Source: Mycobacterium sp. Root265
Lineage (GTDB): Bacteria > Actinomycetota > Actinomycetes > Mycobacteriales > Mycobacteriaceae
Length of the DNA stretch: 64,000 nt
Assembly (NCBI RefSeq): GCF_001428895.1
Contig: NZ_LMJA01000009.1
Coordinates: 106,516-170,515, forward strand
Reading direction: 5' to 3'
The first letter of the stretch is position 1; the number at the start of each line of letters is the position of its first letter. The position numbers were made by a program, and so were the translations under genes. This document shows, piece by piece, positions 44,435-52,747 of this stretch. The notes under the pieces are model-generated. The model made no database searches, had not been told where the DNA came from, and was given only the letters and a program-made list of their open reading frames with translations.

Positions 44435-45630
44435 CGCGTGCGCTCGTGTACGTAGTCGACCAGGCTGCTCAGCATCTCGCGGTGCTGGCTGGGCGGTAGC
44501 CAATCCAGCTCGGCCAGCACGGACTCCGCCGCCTCAGCGTGGCGGGCGGCAACGTCGCGGGCATGGCCCAACGAGCCGACCCGCTGGATCATCTCGAAGA
44601 GCCACCGGATGTCGTCGAGTGTCTTGGCGTCGGTGTGACGCTGGGCGTGCAGGAATCCGTCGATCTCAGTTCGCCCGGCCAGGGAAAGCTCGCCGCGCCC
44701 GGCCAGGCGATCCAACAGGTCGGTGAGGTTGAGTTCAGCGTCCATGGCGGGTCGGCGTCTGCCGAGAATCTGTACGGCGCGTTCGCGCTCACCGTCGGGG
44801 AGATTCCGCAGCATGTGCAGCAGCATCAGGGTGCGCTTGCCTTCCCACAGGTCGCCGCCGATCTCCTTGCCGTAGTCTTCGGGATCCCCACGCAGATTGA
44901 GCAGGTCGTCGGTGATCTGGAAGGCGGCACCGATGTGCCGGCCGAATGCTTCCAATGGGACGAGCCGGTCGACCGGAGCGCCGGCGGCGAGGGCGCCGGC
45001 TTGTAGCGGTGTGATGAACGAGTACCAGCTCGTCTTGAGCTCGACCATCTTCAGGTAGTCCGCGTCGTCCAGCTGCCACGTATTGCTCTTGACCCAGTCG
45101 AGTTCGATGGCCTGACCGTCCACGGTCTGCCTGGTCATGTGGGCGACGGCGCGCAGGATGCGCAGAGCCGGTCCGAGCCCGACGCGTTCGACATTGTCGA
45201 GCAGTGGTTGGAGCGTGAGCGACAACATGGCGTCACCGACGTTCACGGCGATGGGGACGCCGTGATCGATGTGCATGGTGGGTTTGCCGCGACGCCACCA
45301 GGATTCGTCTTCGATGTCGTCGTGGATGAGGAAGGCGTTGTGATACAGCTCGAGCGTTGCCGCGGTGGGTAGGACCGCTTCGAGGTGCCCGCCGAGACCA
45401 AGGCAGATGGCGATCGCCAGCGCGGGCCGTAGCGCTTTGCCGCCGCGTTGCGGATAATCGAGGATCAGGTCGTGCAGGCTGCTGGAGCCTTGTTGCCCCG
45501 AGCCGTACAGCCTTTCGATCTCGCCGTCGCAGAGGCTCTTGCATTCGGCGAGATACGTTTCGAGCGAGTCCGCCGCATCCTGAGGCCCAGCCGTTTCAGG
45601 GACCCTTGACGGCGACGATACCGCTGGCAT
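44431..45630 (-). CDS. polyprenyl diphosphate synthase (short-chain, GGPP-synthase-like)
   Basis: The product is 399 residues from the ATG at 45630 (GAGGATCAAGG upstream), overlapping the shell gene by 35 nt. The trans-prenyl transferase motifs are GGKALRPALAIAIC, the first aspartate-rich motif HDDIED, TVDGQAIEL, and the second motif ITDDLLN with GDLWEGKRTLMLLHML. Ala and Phe precede the first motif rather than bulky aromatics, compatible with a product longer than C15. The first 35 residues form a Ser/Pro/Glu-rich disordered tail that could be a targeting sequence. It makes the isoprenoid backbone in this operon. Confidence 0.85.
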   Translation of the reverse strand: MPAVSSPSRVPETAGPQDAADSLETYLAECKSLCDGEIERLYGSGQQGSSSLHDLILDYPQRGGKALRPALAIAICLGLGGHLEAVLPTAATLELYHNAFLIHDDIEDESWWRRGKPTMHIDHGVPIAVNVGDAMLSLTLQPLLDNVERVGLGPALRILRAVAHMTRQTVDGQAIELDWVKSNTWQLDDADYLKMVELKTSWYSFITPLQAGALAAGAPVDRLVPLEAFGRHIGAAFQITDDLLNLRGDPEDYGKEIGGDLWEGKRTLMLLHMLRNLPDGERERAVQILGRRRPAMDAELNLTDLLDRLAGRGELSLAGRTEIDGFLHAQRHTDAKTLDDIRWLFEMIQRVGSLGHARDVAARHAEAAESVLAELDWLPPSQHREMLSSLVDYVHERTR

Positions 45631-46432
45631 CCTTGATCCTCGTCGCGAAGCTGATACGCACCGCAAGTTCGACATGGCCTGCAGCAGTTTCTCCGATCAC
45701 CGCCAGACTCGGTGGAACGCCGATCGCAATATCCACCGGTTCCTCGCCGGGAGACGCACCTGCAGCCCGACCGTGGGCGATCAAATTGCGCCGACCCACC
45801 AGAAGAATTCGAACCTTGTCCTTATTGGCGGCGACCCCATCGATCGTCGTCGATCGGTGTAGCGAATTTGCGTTCGCAGCGGCGAGTAGCGAGTCGAGGA
45901 CTGAGTAGCCGCTTACAAACTGGCTGAGCTTCACGAGACCGGCGGTGTTGGTAAGCAGCGTGGAAGGCGCGCGATATCCGGCGTCCTCTACCCTGGCCCT
46001 AGCAGGAATCAGTTGATCGAGGATTTCCTGTGGCGTAATAACGGTTGGAGCGACCGGGGCGATAGTCAGACCGACGGCTTGGACAGCGGTGTAAAGAAAT
46101 TTCAGAATGATGTCATCGACCGTGCGGGCCAGTTCCACGGTGTGGCTGATGACAGTTGCGAGCAAGGCATCAGGATTGGGACCTGACGCTTGTGCGAGCG
46201 TCACGTTGATCTGAACGTCTTTGGGGTCGAGTGTCAGCGAAGCAGTGAAGAACGGTCCAGGAACTGATGGATTCGAAGGCTGGACCGCAGTTGCTGTGTC
46301 GCCGCGAACCTTGGTCGCGCCAGGATCGCCCGTCTCCCAGTGAGGAATGCTCTGCCAGACGATACTGGTTTGCTCAAAAGTCTCTCGAACTTGTTTATTG
46401 GCGAGCGCCAATCGGTCGGCAGTCAAGTACAT
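45596..46432 (-). CDS. putative encapsulin-like / HK97-fold shell protein
   Basis: The product is 278 residues from the ATG at 46432, preceded by GAGGGGG. The order of elements follows encapsulins. An N-arm helix and basic loop come first, followed by the strand-rich FFTASLTLD. A helix (ISHTVELARTVDDIILKFLY) aligns with the FEDEVIFRG region, and TPQEILDQLIPARARVEDAGYRAPSTLLTN aligns with the helix and P-domain strand. The C-terminal half, DIAIGVPPSLAVIGE and VELAVRISFATRIKDASGIVAV, aligns with GQDLSIGY and the final A-domain strand. Length matches family 1 encapsulins (about 265-280). There is no cNMP domain and no phage genes nearby. GC content is lower than its neighbours. The assignment is by eye only. 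Confidence 0.55.
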   Translation of the reverse strand: MYLTADRLALANKQVRETFEQTSIVWQSIPHWETGDPGATKVRGDTATAVQPSNPSVPGPFFTASLTLDPKDVQINVTLAQASGPNPDALLATVISHTVELARTVDDIILKFLYTAVQAVGLTIAPVAPTVITPQEILDQLIPARARVEDAGYRAPSTLLTNTAGLVKLSQFVSGYSVLDSLLAAANANSLHRSTTIDGVAANKDKVRILLVGRRNLIAHGRAAGASPGEEPVDIAIGVPPSLAVIGETAAGHVELAVRISFATRIKDASGIVAVKGP

Positions 46433-46500
46433 GCCCACCACCCCCTCGGTGTGTCATCGATTCTCCCAGATCAGCGTGTGTTTCGCGTCCGCCGATCGAA

Positions 46501-49500
46501 CTATTTCTGTAGCAAGGCGACTTCACCGCCGGGTGGCAACTCTCCTCGCAACGCCGCGTCGCAGTGCGCCATGTGCAGCGTGGCCACCGCATCTCCGGGC
46601 AGCAAAGTGCTGCAGTGCTCAAACGCTGCACGCGCTCGGTCGAATTCGCCGTAGTCGAACAATGCAAATGCCTCATCGAATGCGGGCTGCGCAGCGTATT
46701 TCGCCGCACGCAAGAGTTGTGGATCCTCGTCGTAGACCTCATAAACGGTCACCGGCCGGCGCCGATTCACCACCATGACCCGTTCCATCCGGCGGATGCG
46801 GAACTGCTCTGGATCCGCCAGTTGAGCGTATGTCGCGTCAGAGATGAGCAGGGCCGAGTCGTAGCGTTTGGTGGTGCCTTCGATGCGGGCGGCCAGGTTC
46901 ACGGCGTCGCCGATGATGCTGAGCACCATACGATTCACGCCGCCGACGAGCCCGAGGCCGACGACGCCGGTGTTGATGCCGATGCCCACCCGAAAGGCAT
47001 TCGAGCCGAGGGCCAGTCGTTCGGCGTTGTGTTCCTGCAGCGACCGCAGCATCCCGAGGCCTGCCCGCAAGGCGTTGTCGGGACCGGATTGGAACACGGC
47101 CAGGATCTCGTCGCCGCGGAGGTCTTGGATCACCCCGTCGGACGCGATGATCGGCAGTTCGACGGCACGGAAGAAGCCGGTCGCAAGGTTGTTCGCCTCA
47201 GCGATATCCATGTCCTCCAGCAACGTCGTGTATCCCCGGATATCGGAGATGAGTACCGTCATCTGCCGCTCGACGCGATGGCCGCTGCGGACGCGGCGGA
47301 TGTCGTCCAATTCCAAGATGCGGAGCAACTCGTTGGGTACAAAGCGCGATTGCATGTCGAGAAGCGACAGCCGCTGCTCGTCGGCCTCGCGCAGTCGCGC
47401 CTCGAGTTGAAAGTTCCACAGGGGAGCGGCGCACTGGGCGCACACGAACATGACCGCGTCCTCGTGTTCGGGGGTGAAGTTGCGGTCCAGTTCGGTGTGC
47501 TCGGCATAGATGACACCGATGACGTTCTCCTGCAGTTTGATCGGTGCGGCAATCACCGACGGCGTCCCGCTGGTGGGGTTGGCCATCACCCGGATCGGCG
47601 CGCCGGTTTCGGCGACCCGGCGGACCAGGTCGCGGTCGAACGGCACGTCGGTCCACGGGCCCTCGACCACCGAGGTGACGCCGCCTTCGTGGACCGCGCG
47701 GACACCCAGACGTTCACCCTCGCCGGTGAGCCCCACGATCCGGCCGGCGCCGGTCATGTCCGCAACGGTGCCGAGCGCCAGGCCGGCCAGGCCATCACGG
47801 GTTCTCGCTGCCGAGAGGGCACGCACCAGCTGGTGCGCTCCGGCAGGGTCGATGCCGGCGGATTCGTCGTGCACCAGATCGCGGCTGAGCAACCACGGAT
47901 AGGCATGGGCAAGACGTTCCGTACGCACCGTCAACCCCACGCTCTGGAAGCGTTGGTAGGCCGACCGGAGCATGTGCTGGCGAAGCCTGGGCCGGCCGGA
48001 CCGGGCGTACAGGGTCGCCGCCTCCTCATAGGCGGTGGCCGCGATCAAGGGCAGCTGATGCGTCTCGGCCAGTTCGATGGCCTGCTCCAGCAACCGTTCC
48101 GCTTTGCGGTGTTGTCCGCGGGCGCTGGCCCATGTCCCCTCGATCAGCGCATATTGAGCGGCGTAGTTGGCCGGTGCATCGGCCGCCCATTTACGGTGCA
48201 GGGCAAGGGCCGTGCGCACCGAGCGCCGGGTGGCGCGGTCGTTCGGCGCCGCCTGAATTCGGCTCAGGGCGTCCACCATGTGGATGAGCTGCATCACCGG
48301 GTTACCGGCCATGCCACCGATATGCCTCAGCGCTTCGTCTGCGACGGCCAGCGCGCCGGTGTAGTCACCAGCCCAGAAATGCAGGCCGACCTTCATGGTG
48401 GCGGCCACGCTCAAGCCGACTCCGTCATTTTCGAGCCGGGCAGCGGGAACCACAACGCGTTCGTCGTATCCGCTCTCGCCGGCCAGCAGGAACACATCTT
48501 CGCTGCGCCCCATCAGGTTCAGGCAGATCTGTTGCACGGCCTGACACAGCGTGGCGGGCGCGAGTTGCGACCTGATGCCGGGAACGATGGACTGCGCCAG
48601 AGCATCGATCTCGGCCAGCGGCCGCCCCAGCCAGAAGGATTGCGAAAGGACCGCTGCGGCTTGGTATCCCGCGAACTCCTGGTCGCCTTGGTCGAGTGCG
48701 GGGCCGATGGCCTCGCGAAGCTGGCTCAGGCTCTCCCGAATCGGGTGCCGCCAGTGACGGATGAAGTGCAGGTAGATGAACAACGTGTGTGGGTGCGCTT
48801 CGCGGAACTCCTCCCGCTCGGCCAGTGTCAGCGCGACCTCGCCGAATCGTTGGCTACCCGCGCGGTCCCCGGTGACCACCAACAGGATCGCGTAGTTCGC
48901 GAGCATGAGTGGCGAGGCCGGGGTGTGGCCGTGAGCCAGCGCGAGATCGAGTTGTTTGCGAACCAGCAGAGGGAAGTAGTTGGGCTGGATGCTGTAGCAG
49001 ATGTGAAAGAGCTCGCCGAGGATCCGCTGGATCTCGATGACGCGCTGATCTTCGCAGTACCGGAGCGCGAGAAGCCGCTCGTTGCTCCAGTGCCGCATCG
49101 TCAGTTTCATATTCGCCAGGGCAAGGCCCATCCGGGGCTTGCCCGGATTCCGCGGCAACGGTTCACCCAGCTCGTCCAGCGCTTGCAGGCCGGTCTCCAG
49201 GGCATCTTGCAGCCGGTTCTGGGCCAGTCTCCCCTTGATCCGCAGGTATGCCACCCGCGCGCGATCGGCCGGGTCGGTCAGGACGTCGTCGGCCTCATCG
49301 AGCAGGGTGTGCAATGCCGGAACGTCGCCGACGAGCAGCGCGGCCTCGGTGGCATCGAGATGCAACTCCCGACTCAGGGCGAAGTGCGTTTCCCAGCGCC
49401 GTTCGCCGAGCAATGACAGACCGTTCCGGCAGTAGTCGAGTGACAGCGGAAAGGACGCCTGTGCACGGGCTTTGCGTGCCGCGCGGCGAAGGACCTCGAC

Positions 49501-50817
49501 GTAGTGAGCGCGTTCGGGACCGTCGGGTAGCCCCTCGCCTCCGATGCCCACGTGGCGCGCGGCCTCGAAGAGTCGGTCTTCGCCGAGTGTGACCAGGCGC
49601 CGGCCGATGCGTAGATGCGTTTCCCGGCGTGCCTCTGCGCTGAGTCCGTTCCCGGCCACCTCGGCCACCCGGTCGTGACTGAACCGGTACCGGGCATCGT
49701 GACTGATCGCGTTGGCAATCCGCTGACCCCGGTGGTCCAGTGCCTCCAATTGGCGCAGTTCGAGCGCCGCCCACAGTGCCTGTGCCACCGCGTGTGGTGG
49801 CTGGGCGGCCGCGGCCACGGCGTCATCGAGATCGAATTCTGCACCGATGCACGTCAGCGACCGCAGGACCTCGCGGTCAGGCGGACGAAGCTGATCCAGG
49901 TAGCGGCCCATCGACTCGGCGGCCGTCGCCGTGACCTCGATGGAGCTGAGCATCCGTAGGTCCCAGCTGGGATCGCCGGTCACGGCTGTCGGCGTGAGTG
50001 CCCCTTCGATCTGGGCGCGGTATAACAGCTGTCGGATCTGGAGTGGGTTGCCGTCGGTCCGGTAGTGGAACTCTGCGGCCACGTCGGAGAGCTCCGCAGT
50101 GGGACCGCCGGCCGTGGCCAGCAAGTCGTGGACGTCTGCGCGAGACAGCGGCTCCAGGCGCATCTCGCGCACGTTGGCCAGTGTGATGCCGGCTGCGGCC
50201 GGATCGAACTCGCCGGCACGATGCGCACCCAGCATTACGACGTTGCGCGGCGATACCGTCAGCAGTTCGGCCAACAACAGCAGAGAGTCACGATCCGCCC
50301 ACTGCAGGTCGTCCACGGCGAGCACCACAGGACGGTAGGCGGCCGTCTCGGATATCAGGCGTATTGCCGCACGGTGCAGGCGCCGCCGGGCGTCGGCGGC
50401 GTTGAGGTCGGTGATGCGAGAGCGCTCACCGAGGACGGCAGCGAGTTCGGGCACGAGGTCGCCCAGCACGCCGGACATCGTCGACATCGCGGCGCTCAGC
50501 CCGTCGCGCCAACGGTCGCGTTCGGCAGCGGGGGTGGACTCCATGGACCGAACGATCGAGCTCAGCGCATCACCGAGCGCAGCATAGGGAGCCGGCGCGC
50601 CGTCTCGGCAGCGCCCGTAGGCGAATATGCAATTGCGGCTTGAGACCTCGGCGCCGAAGGCCTGGATGAGCGTCGACTTGCCCACTCCCGGTACGCCGGC
50701 GAGCAAGATGCATCCGCCGCTGTCTCGGCCCGCTTCATCTACTGCTGTTCGTAGATCCGCAATCTCCTGCCTTCGATCGACCACCCGCCCGTCGAAGTCG
50801 AACACGGGCGTTGTCAT
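46501..50817 (-). CDS. AAA-ATPase/TPR/GAF/class III cyclase-type regulator
   Basis: The product is 1438 residues. The N-terminal AAA/NTPase part has Walker A GVPGVGKST (residues 41-49) and Walker B VVLAVDDLQWAD. A long helical repeat region (about 350-1000) resembles the TPR-like arms of MalT/LuxR-type regulators. A GAF domain (about 1030-1160) and a class III nucleotidyl-cyclase domain (about 1180-1310) follow. The cyclase keeps a metal Asp (LISDIRGYT) and the Asn/Arg pair (GDAVNLAARIEG), but the substrate-selecting Lys is replaced by Asp1232 in QDLRGDE. It lies 60 nt upstream of the shell gene on the same strand and is its likely regulator. Activity as a true cyclase is uncertain. Confidence 0.8.
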   Translation of the reverse strand: MTTPVFDFDGRVVDRRQEIADLRTAVDEAGRDSGGCILLAGVPGVGKSTLIQAFGAEVSSRNCIFAYGRCRDGAPAPYAALGDALSSIVRSMESTPAAERDRWRDGLSAAMSTMSGVLGDLVPELAAVLGERSRITDLNAADARRRLHRAAIRLISETAAYRPVVLAVDDLQWADRDSLLLLAELLTVSPRNVVMLGAHRAGEFDPAAAGITLANVREMRLEPLSRADVHDLLATAGGPTAELSDVAAEFHYRTDGNPLQIRQLLYRAQIEGALTPTAVTGDPSWDLRMLSSIEVTATAAESMGRYLDQLRPPDREVLRSLTCIGAEFDLDDAVAAAAQPPHAVAQALWAALELRQLEALDHRGQRIANAISHDARYRFSHDRVAEVAGNGLSAEARRETHLRIGRRLVTLGEDRLFEAARHVGIGGEGLPDGPERAHYVEVLRRAARKARAQASFPLSLDYCRNGLSLLGERRWETHFALSRELHLDATEAALLVGDVPALHTLLDEADDVLTDPADRARVAYLRIKGRLAQNRLQDALETGLQALDELGEPLPRNPGKPRMGLALANMKLTMRHWSNERLLALRYCEDQRVIEIQRILGELFHICYSIQPNYFPLLVRKQLDLALAHGHTPASPLMLANYAILLVVTGDRAGSQRFGEVALTLAEREEFREAHPHTLFIYLHFIRHWRHPIRESLSQLREAIGPALDQGDQEFAGYQAAAVLSQSFWLGRPLAEIDALAQSIVPGIRSQLAPATLCQAVQQICLNLMGRSEDVFLLAGESGYDERVVVPAARLENDGVGLSVAATMKVGLHFWAGDYTGALAVADEALRHIGGMAGNPVMQLIHMVDALSRIQAAPNDRATRRSVRTALALHRKWAADAPANYAAQYALIEGTWASARGQHRKAERLLEQAIELAETHQLPLIAATAYEEAATLYARSGRPRLRQHMLRSAYQRFQSVGLTVRTERLAHAYPWLLSRDLVHDESAGIDPAGAHQLVRALSAARTRDGLAGLALGTVADMTGAGRIVGLTGEGERLGVRAVHEGGVTSVVEGPWTDVPFDRDLVRRVAETGAPIRVMANPTSGTPSVIAAPIKLQENVIGVIYAEHTELDRNFTPEHEDAVMFVCAQCAAPLWNFQLEARLREADEQRLSLLDMQSRFVPNELLRILELDDIRRVRSGHRVERQMTVLISDIRGYTTLLEDMDIAEANNLATGFFRAVELPIIASDGVIQDLRGDEILAVFQSGPDNALRAGLGMLRSLQEHNAERLALGSNAFRVGIGINTGVVGLGLVGGVNRMVLSIIGDAVNLAARIEGTTKRYDSALLISDATYAQLADPEQFRIRRMERVMVVNRRRPVTVYEVYDEDPQLLRAAKYAAQPAFDEAFALFDYGEFDRARAAFEHCSTLLPGDAVATLHMAHCDAALRGELPPGGEVALLQK

Positions 50818-51355
50818 GGACAGCGTGCCCGAAGGCGTGAGCCGGACGAAGGCCGTGGAAAGGGAACGGTTGGACCCTGCGCCCGACCGTTTCGAGACGG
50901 TGCCAGTTCTGAGTGCATCGCCTGACCGAGACTCCTCACGATCACCGGTGACCTGCTGCGTAGCCGGTGACCGGGATAGTGCGGAAGCTTAACCTCTTCC
51001 TCCATCACCGGCTTGGTGTTTTCCGTTGCGCGCGATATCGATGTCGCGGCTCTCGCATCCGGCTAAGTTGATTCAGCGCACTTCGCGACGTTGTCCCTCC
51101 TGGAGACCGAACCGCGGACGGCCTTTGAACTCGCAAATAAGTTGCTGTGCAATGCATTTTGGGTGATGCGCGGTTGACCACGTTTCGCGAGATTCTGCTA
51201 TTCGGGTGTAGTTGCACCCAACGCGGATCGCGTAAGTCTTCGGACCGTCCGTCACCAGCTAACCCGTATTCCGATCCCCATGTTTCGCCGGCAAGGACCA
51301 GAATTGGTGCGGCGGACCTGCTCGCAGCCCGGTTAGGGTCGAATCCGGGGGACAT
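50818..51355. other. intergenic region between the cyclase-type regulator and eccB
   Basis: This 538-nt gap between divergent genes is more AT-rich in the middle (51120-51210). TTGACC at about 51173 followed by TATTCG is separated by 19 nt, too long for a confident promoter. Several short ORFs cross it on both strands without good ribosome sites. I see no RNA gene. Confidence 0.4.
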
Positions 51356-52747
51356 ATGGTTCGGCGTTCGGTGACACGGCTACAGGTGAGCGGCTACCGC
51401 TTCCTGACGCGCAGAATGGAATACGCGTTGGCATGCCGGGATACCCGCATGCTCGACGACCCCATCCGCAGCCAGTCGATGGCACTGGCGGCCGGCGTCG
51501 TGCTGGCCGCGATCGTGGTGGCGGTGTGTGCGGTGCTGGCACTGATGCGTCCACACGGAAGCCTGGGCGCCGATCCCATCGTCATGGCCCGGGACTCCGG
51601 TGCGATGTACGTGCGCGTCGGCGACATCATGCACCCGGTGCTGAATCTGGCGTCCGCGCGGTTGATCGCCGGGACCCCGGCGGTGCCGCGGCTGGTGAGC
51701 GCGGCCATGATCGCCGACGCCGAACACGGTCCGCTGATGGGTATCCCGGGCGCGCCGGGCAATATCGCACCGGCGCTCGCAGACGATCAGCAGGCCTGGA
51801 CCGTATGCGATGACGGCGGCGACCGGACCACCACGGTGATCATCGGCGCGCCCGGGCAGCACCCGGTCGCTCCGCCGGTGCTGGTCACCGCGGCCCAGGA
51901 ACGCGCGCGCGGAACCTACCTGCTACACGCCGGGCGCCGCGCCGCGGTGGATCTGCGCGACCGCGCAGCGGTGCGCGCGCTGCGACTGGACCGCGTTGTC
52001 CCGCTGCCAGTTTCGGCCGCACTACTGGACCCCCTCCCGGAGGCGACGCCGATCGTGGCGCCCCGGGTGCCCGGCGCCGGAGGACCCGGACCCGCCGGGC
52101 TGGCCGAGTTCCGGGTCGGCGAGGTGCTGCGGGTGCCGCGGGCGGACGCGGCCGATCACTACGTGGTGCTCGCTGATGGAGTGCAGCGCGTGGGGCCGGT
52201 GGCGGCGGATCTGATTCGTTTCGCCGACTCTCACGGCGGCGGCGAGATACCCGATGTGCCGGCCGACCGTATCGCCGCCGTGCCGGTGGTGGACACGTTG
52301 ACGGTGACCGATCTGGCCGATCCGACGGTGGCCGGTGCCGACCTCGGTGGCGGGCTGTGCACGCGCTGGCAGTGGCGCAACGGATCGGTGCCGGACACGG
52401 CCGTGCTGGCACCCGGCACCCTGCCCGACCAGGAACGCGCCCTGACACTGGTCCAGGCCGATGGCGACGGGCCCCGGGTCGACGCCGTGTCGGTTCCGCC
52501 CGGGCACAGTCTCTACCTCCGGGCGGCAGGCGTCGCCGGGGAGGGCATGTCGACCGGACCGCGGTACCTGGTCACCGAATCCGGGGTGGCATTCGGCGTC
52601 GGTGACGCGCACGCTGCCGAAGCCCTCGGGCTGCCGCAGGCACCGGGCGCCGCGCCGTGGCCGCTGCTCGCGCTGCTACCGCGTGGACCGGAGCTCAGCG
52701 TCGCCCGCGCTGCCGTCGTGCAGGACAGCGTCCGCGTCCCGTCGTGA
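51356..52747 (+). CDS. eccB4: ESX-4 type VII secretion protein EccB
   Basis: The product is 463 residues. It begins LQVSGYRFLTRRMEYALACRD, a motif characteristic of EccB. A single transmembrane helix (about residues 41-67, MALAAGVVLAAIVVAVCAVLALM) follows, then a large periplasmic domain with IPGAPGNIAPAL, WTVCDD and a C-terminal GVAFGV region. EccB is the core-complex component that links inner-membrane EccC/D to the periplasm. It is the first gene of the ESX-4 locus, convergent with mycP; their 3' ends overlap by 72 nt. Confidence 0.92.
   Translation: MVRRSVTRLQVSGYRFLTRRMEYALACRDTRMLDDPIRSQSMALAAGVVLAAIVVAVCAVLALMRPHGSLGADPIVMARDSGAMYVRVGDIMHPVLNLASARLIAGTPAVPRLVSAAMIADAEHGPLMGIPGAPGNIAPALADDQQAWTVCDDGGDRTTTVIIGAPGQHPVAPPVLVTAAQERARGTYLLHAGRRAAVDLRDRAAVRALRLDRVVPLPVSAALLDPLPEATPIVAPRVPGAGGPGPAGLAEFRVGEVLRVPRADAADHYVVLADGVQRVGPVAADLIRFADSHGGGEIPDVPADRIAAVPVVDTLTVTDLADPTVAGADLGGGLCTRWQWRNGSVPDTAVLAPGTLPDQERALTLVQADGDGPRVDAVSVPPGHSLYLRAAGVAGEGMSTGPRYLVTESGVAFGVGDAHAAEALGLPQAPGAAPWPLLALLPRGPELSVARAAVVQDSVRVPS

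Noticed and set aside
45596-46432. Prophage or phage-capsid remnant
   Set aside because: No portal, terminase, tail, protease or integrase gene lies near. The flanks are metabolic genes in one overlapping operon, which fits an encapsulin-type use better.
51160-51210. Promoter for eccB (TTGACC and TATTCG)
   Set aside because: The 19-nt spacer is outside the usual 16-18 range and the distance to the gene is large. I list it only as part of the intergenic description.
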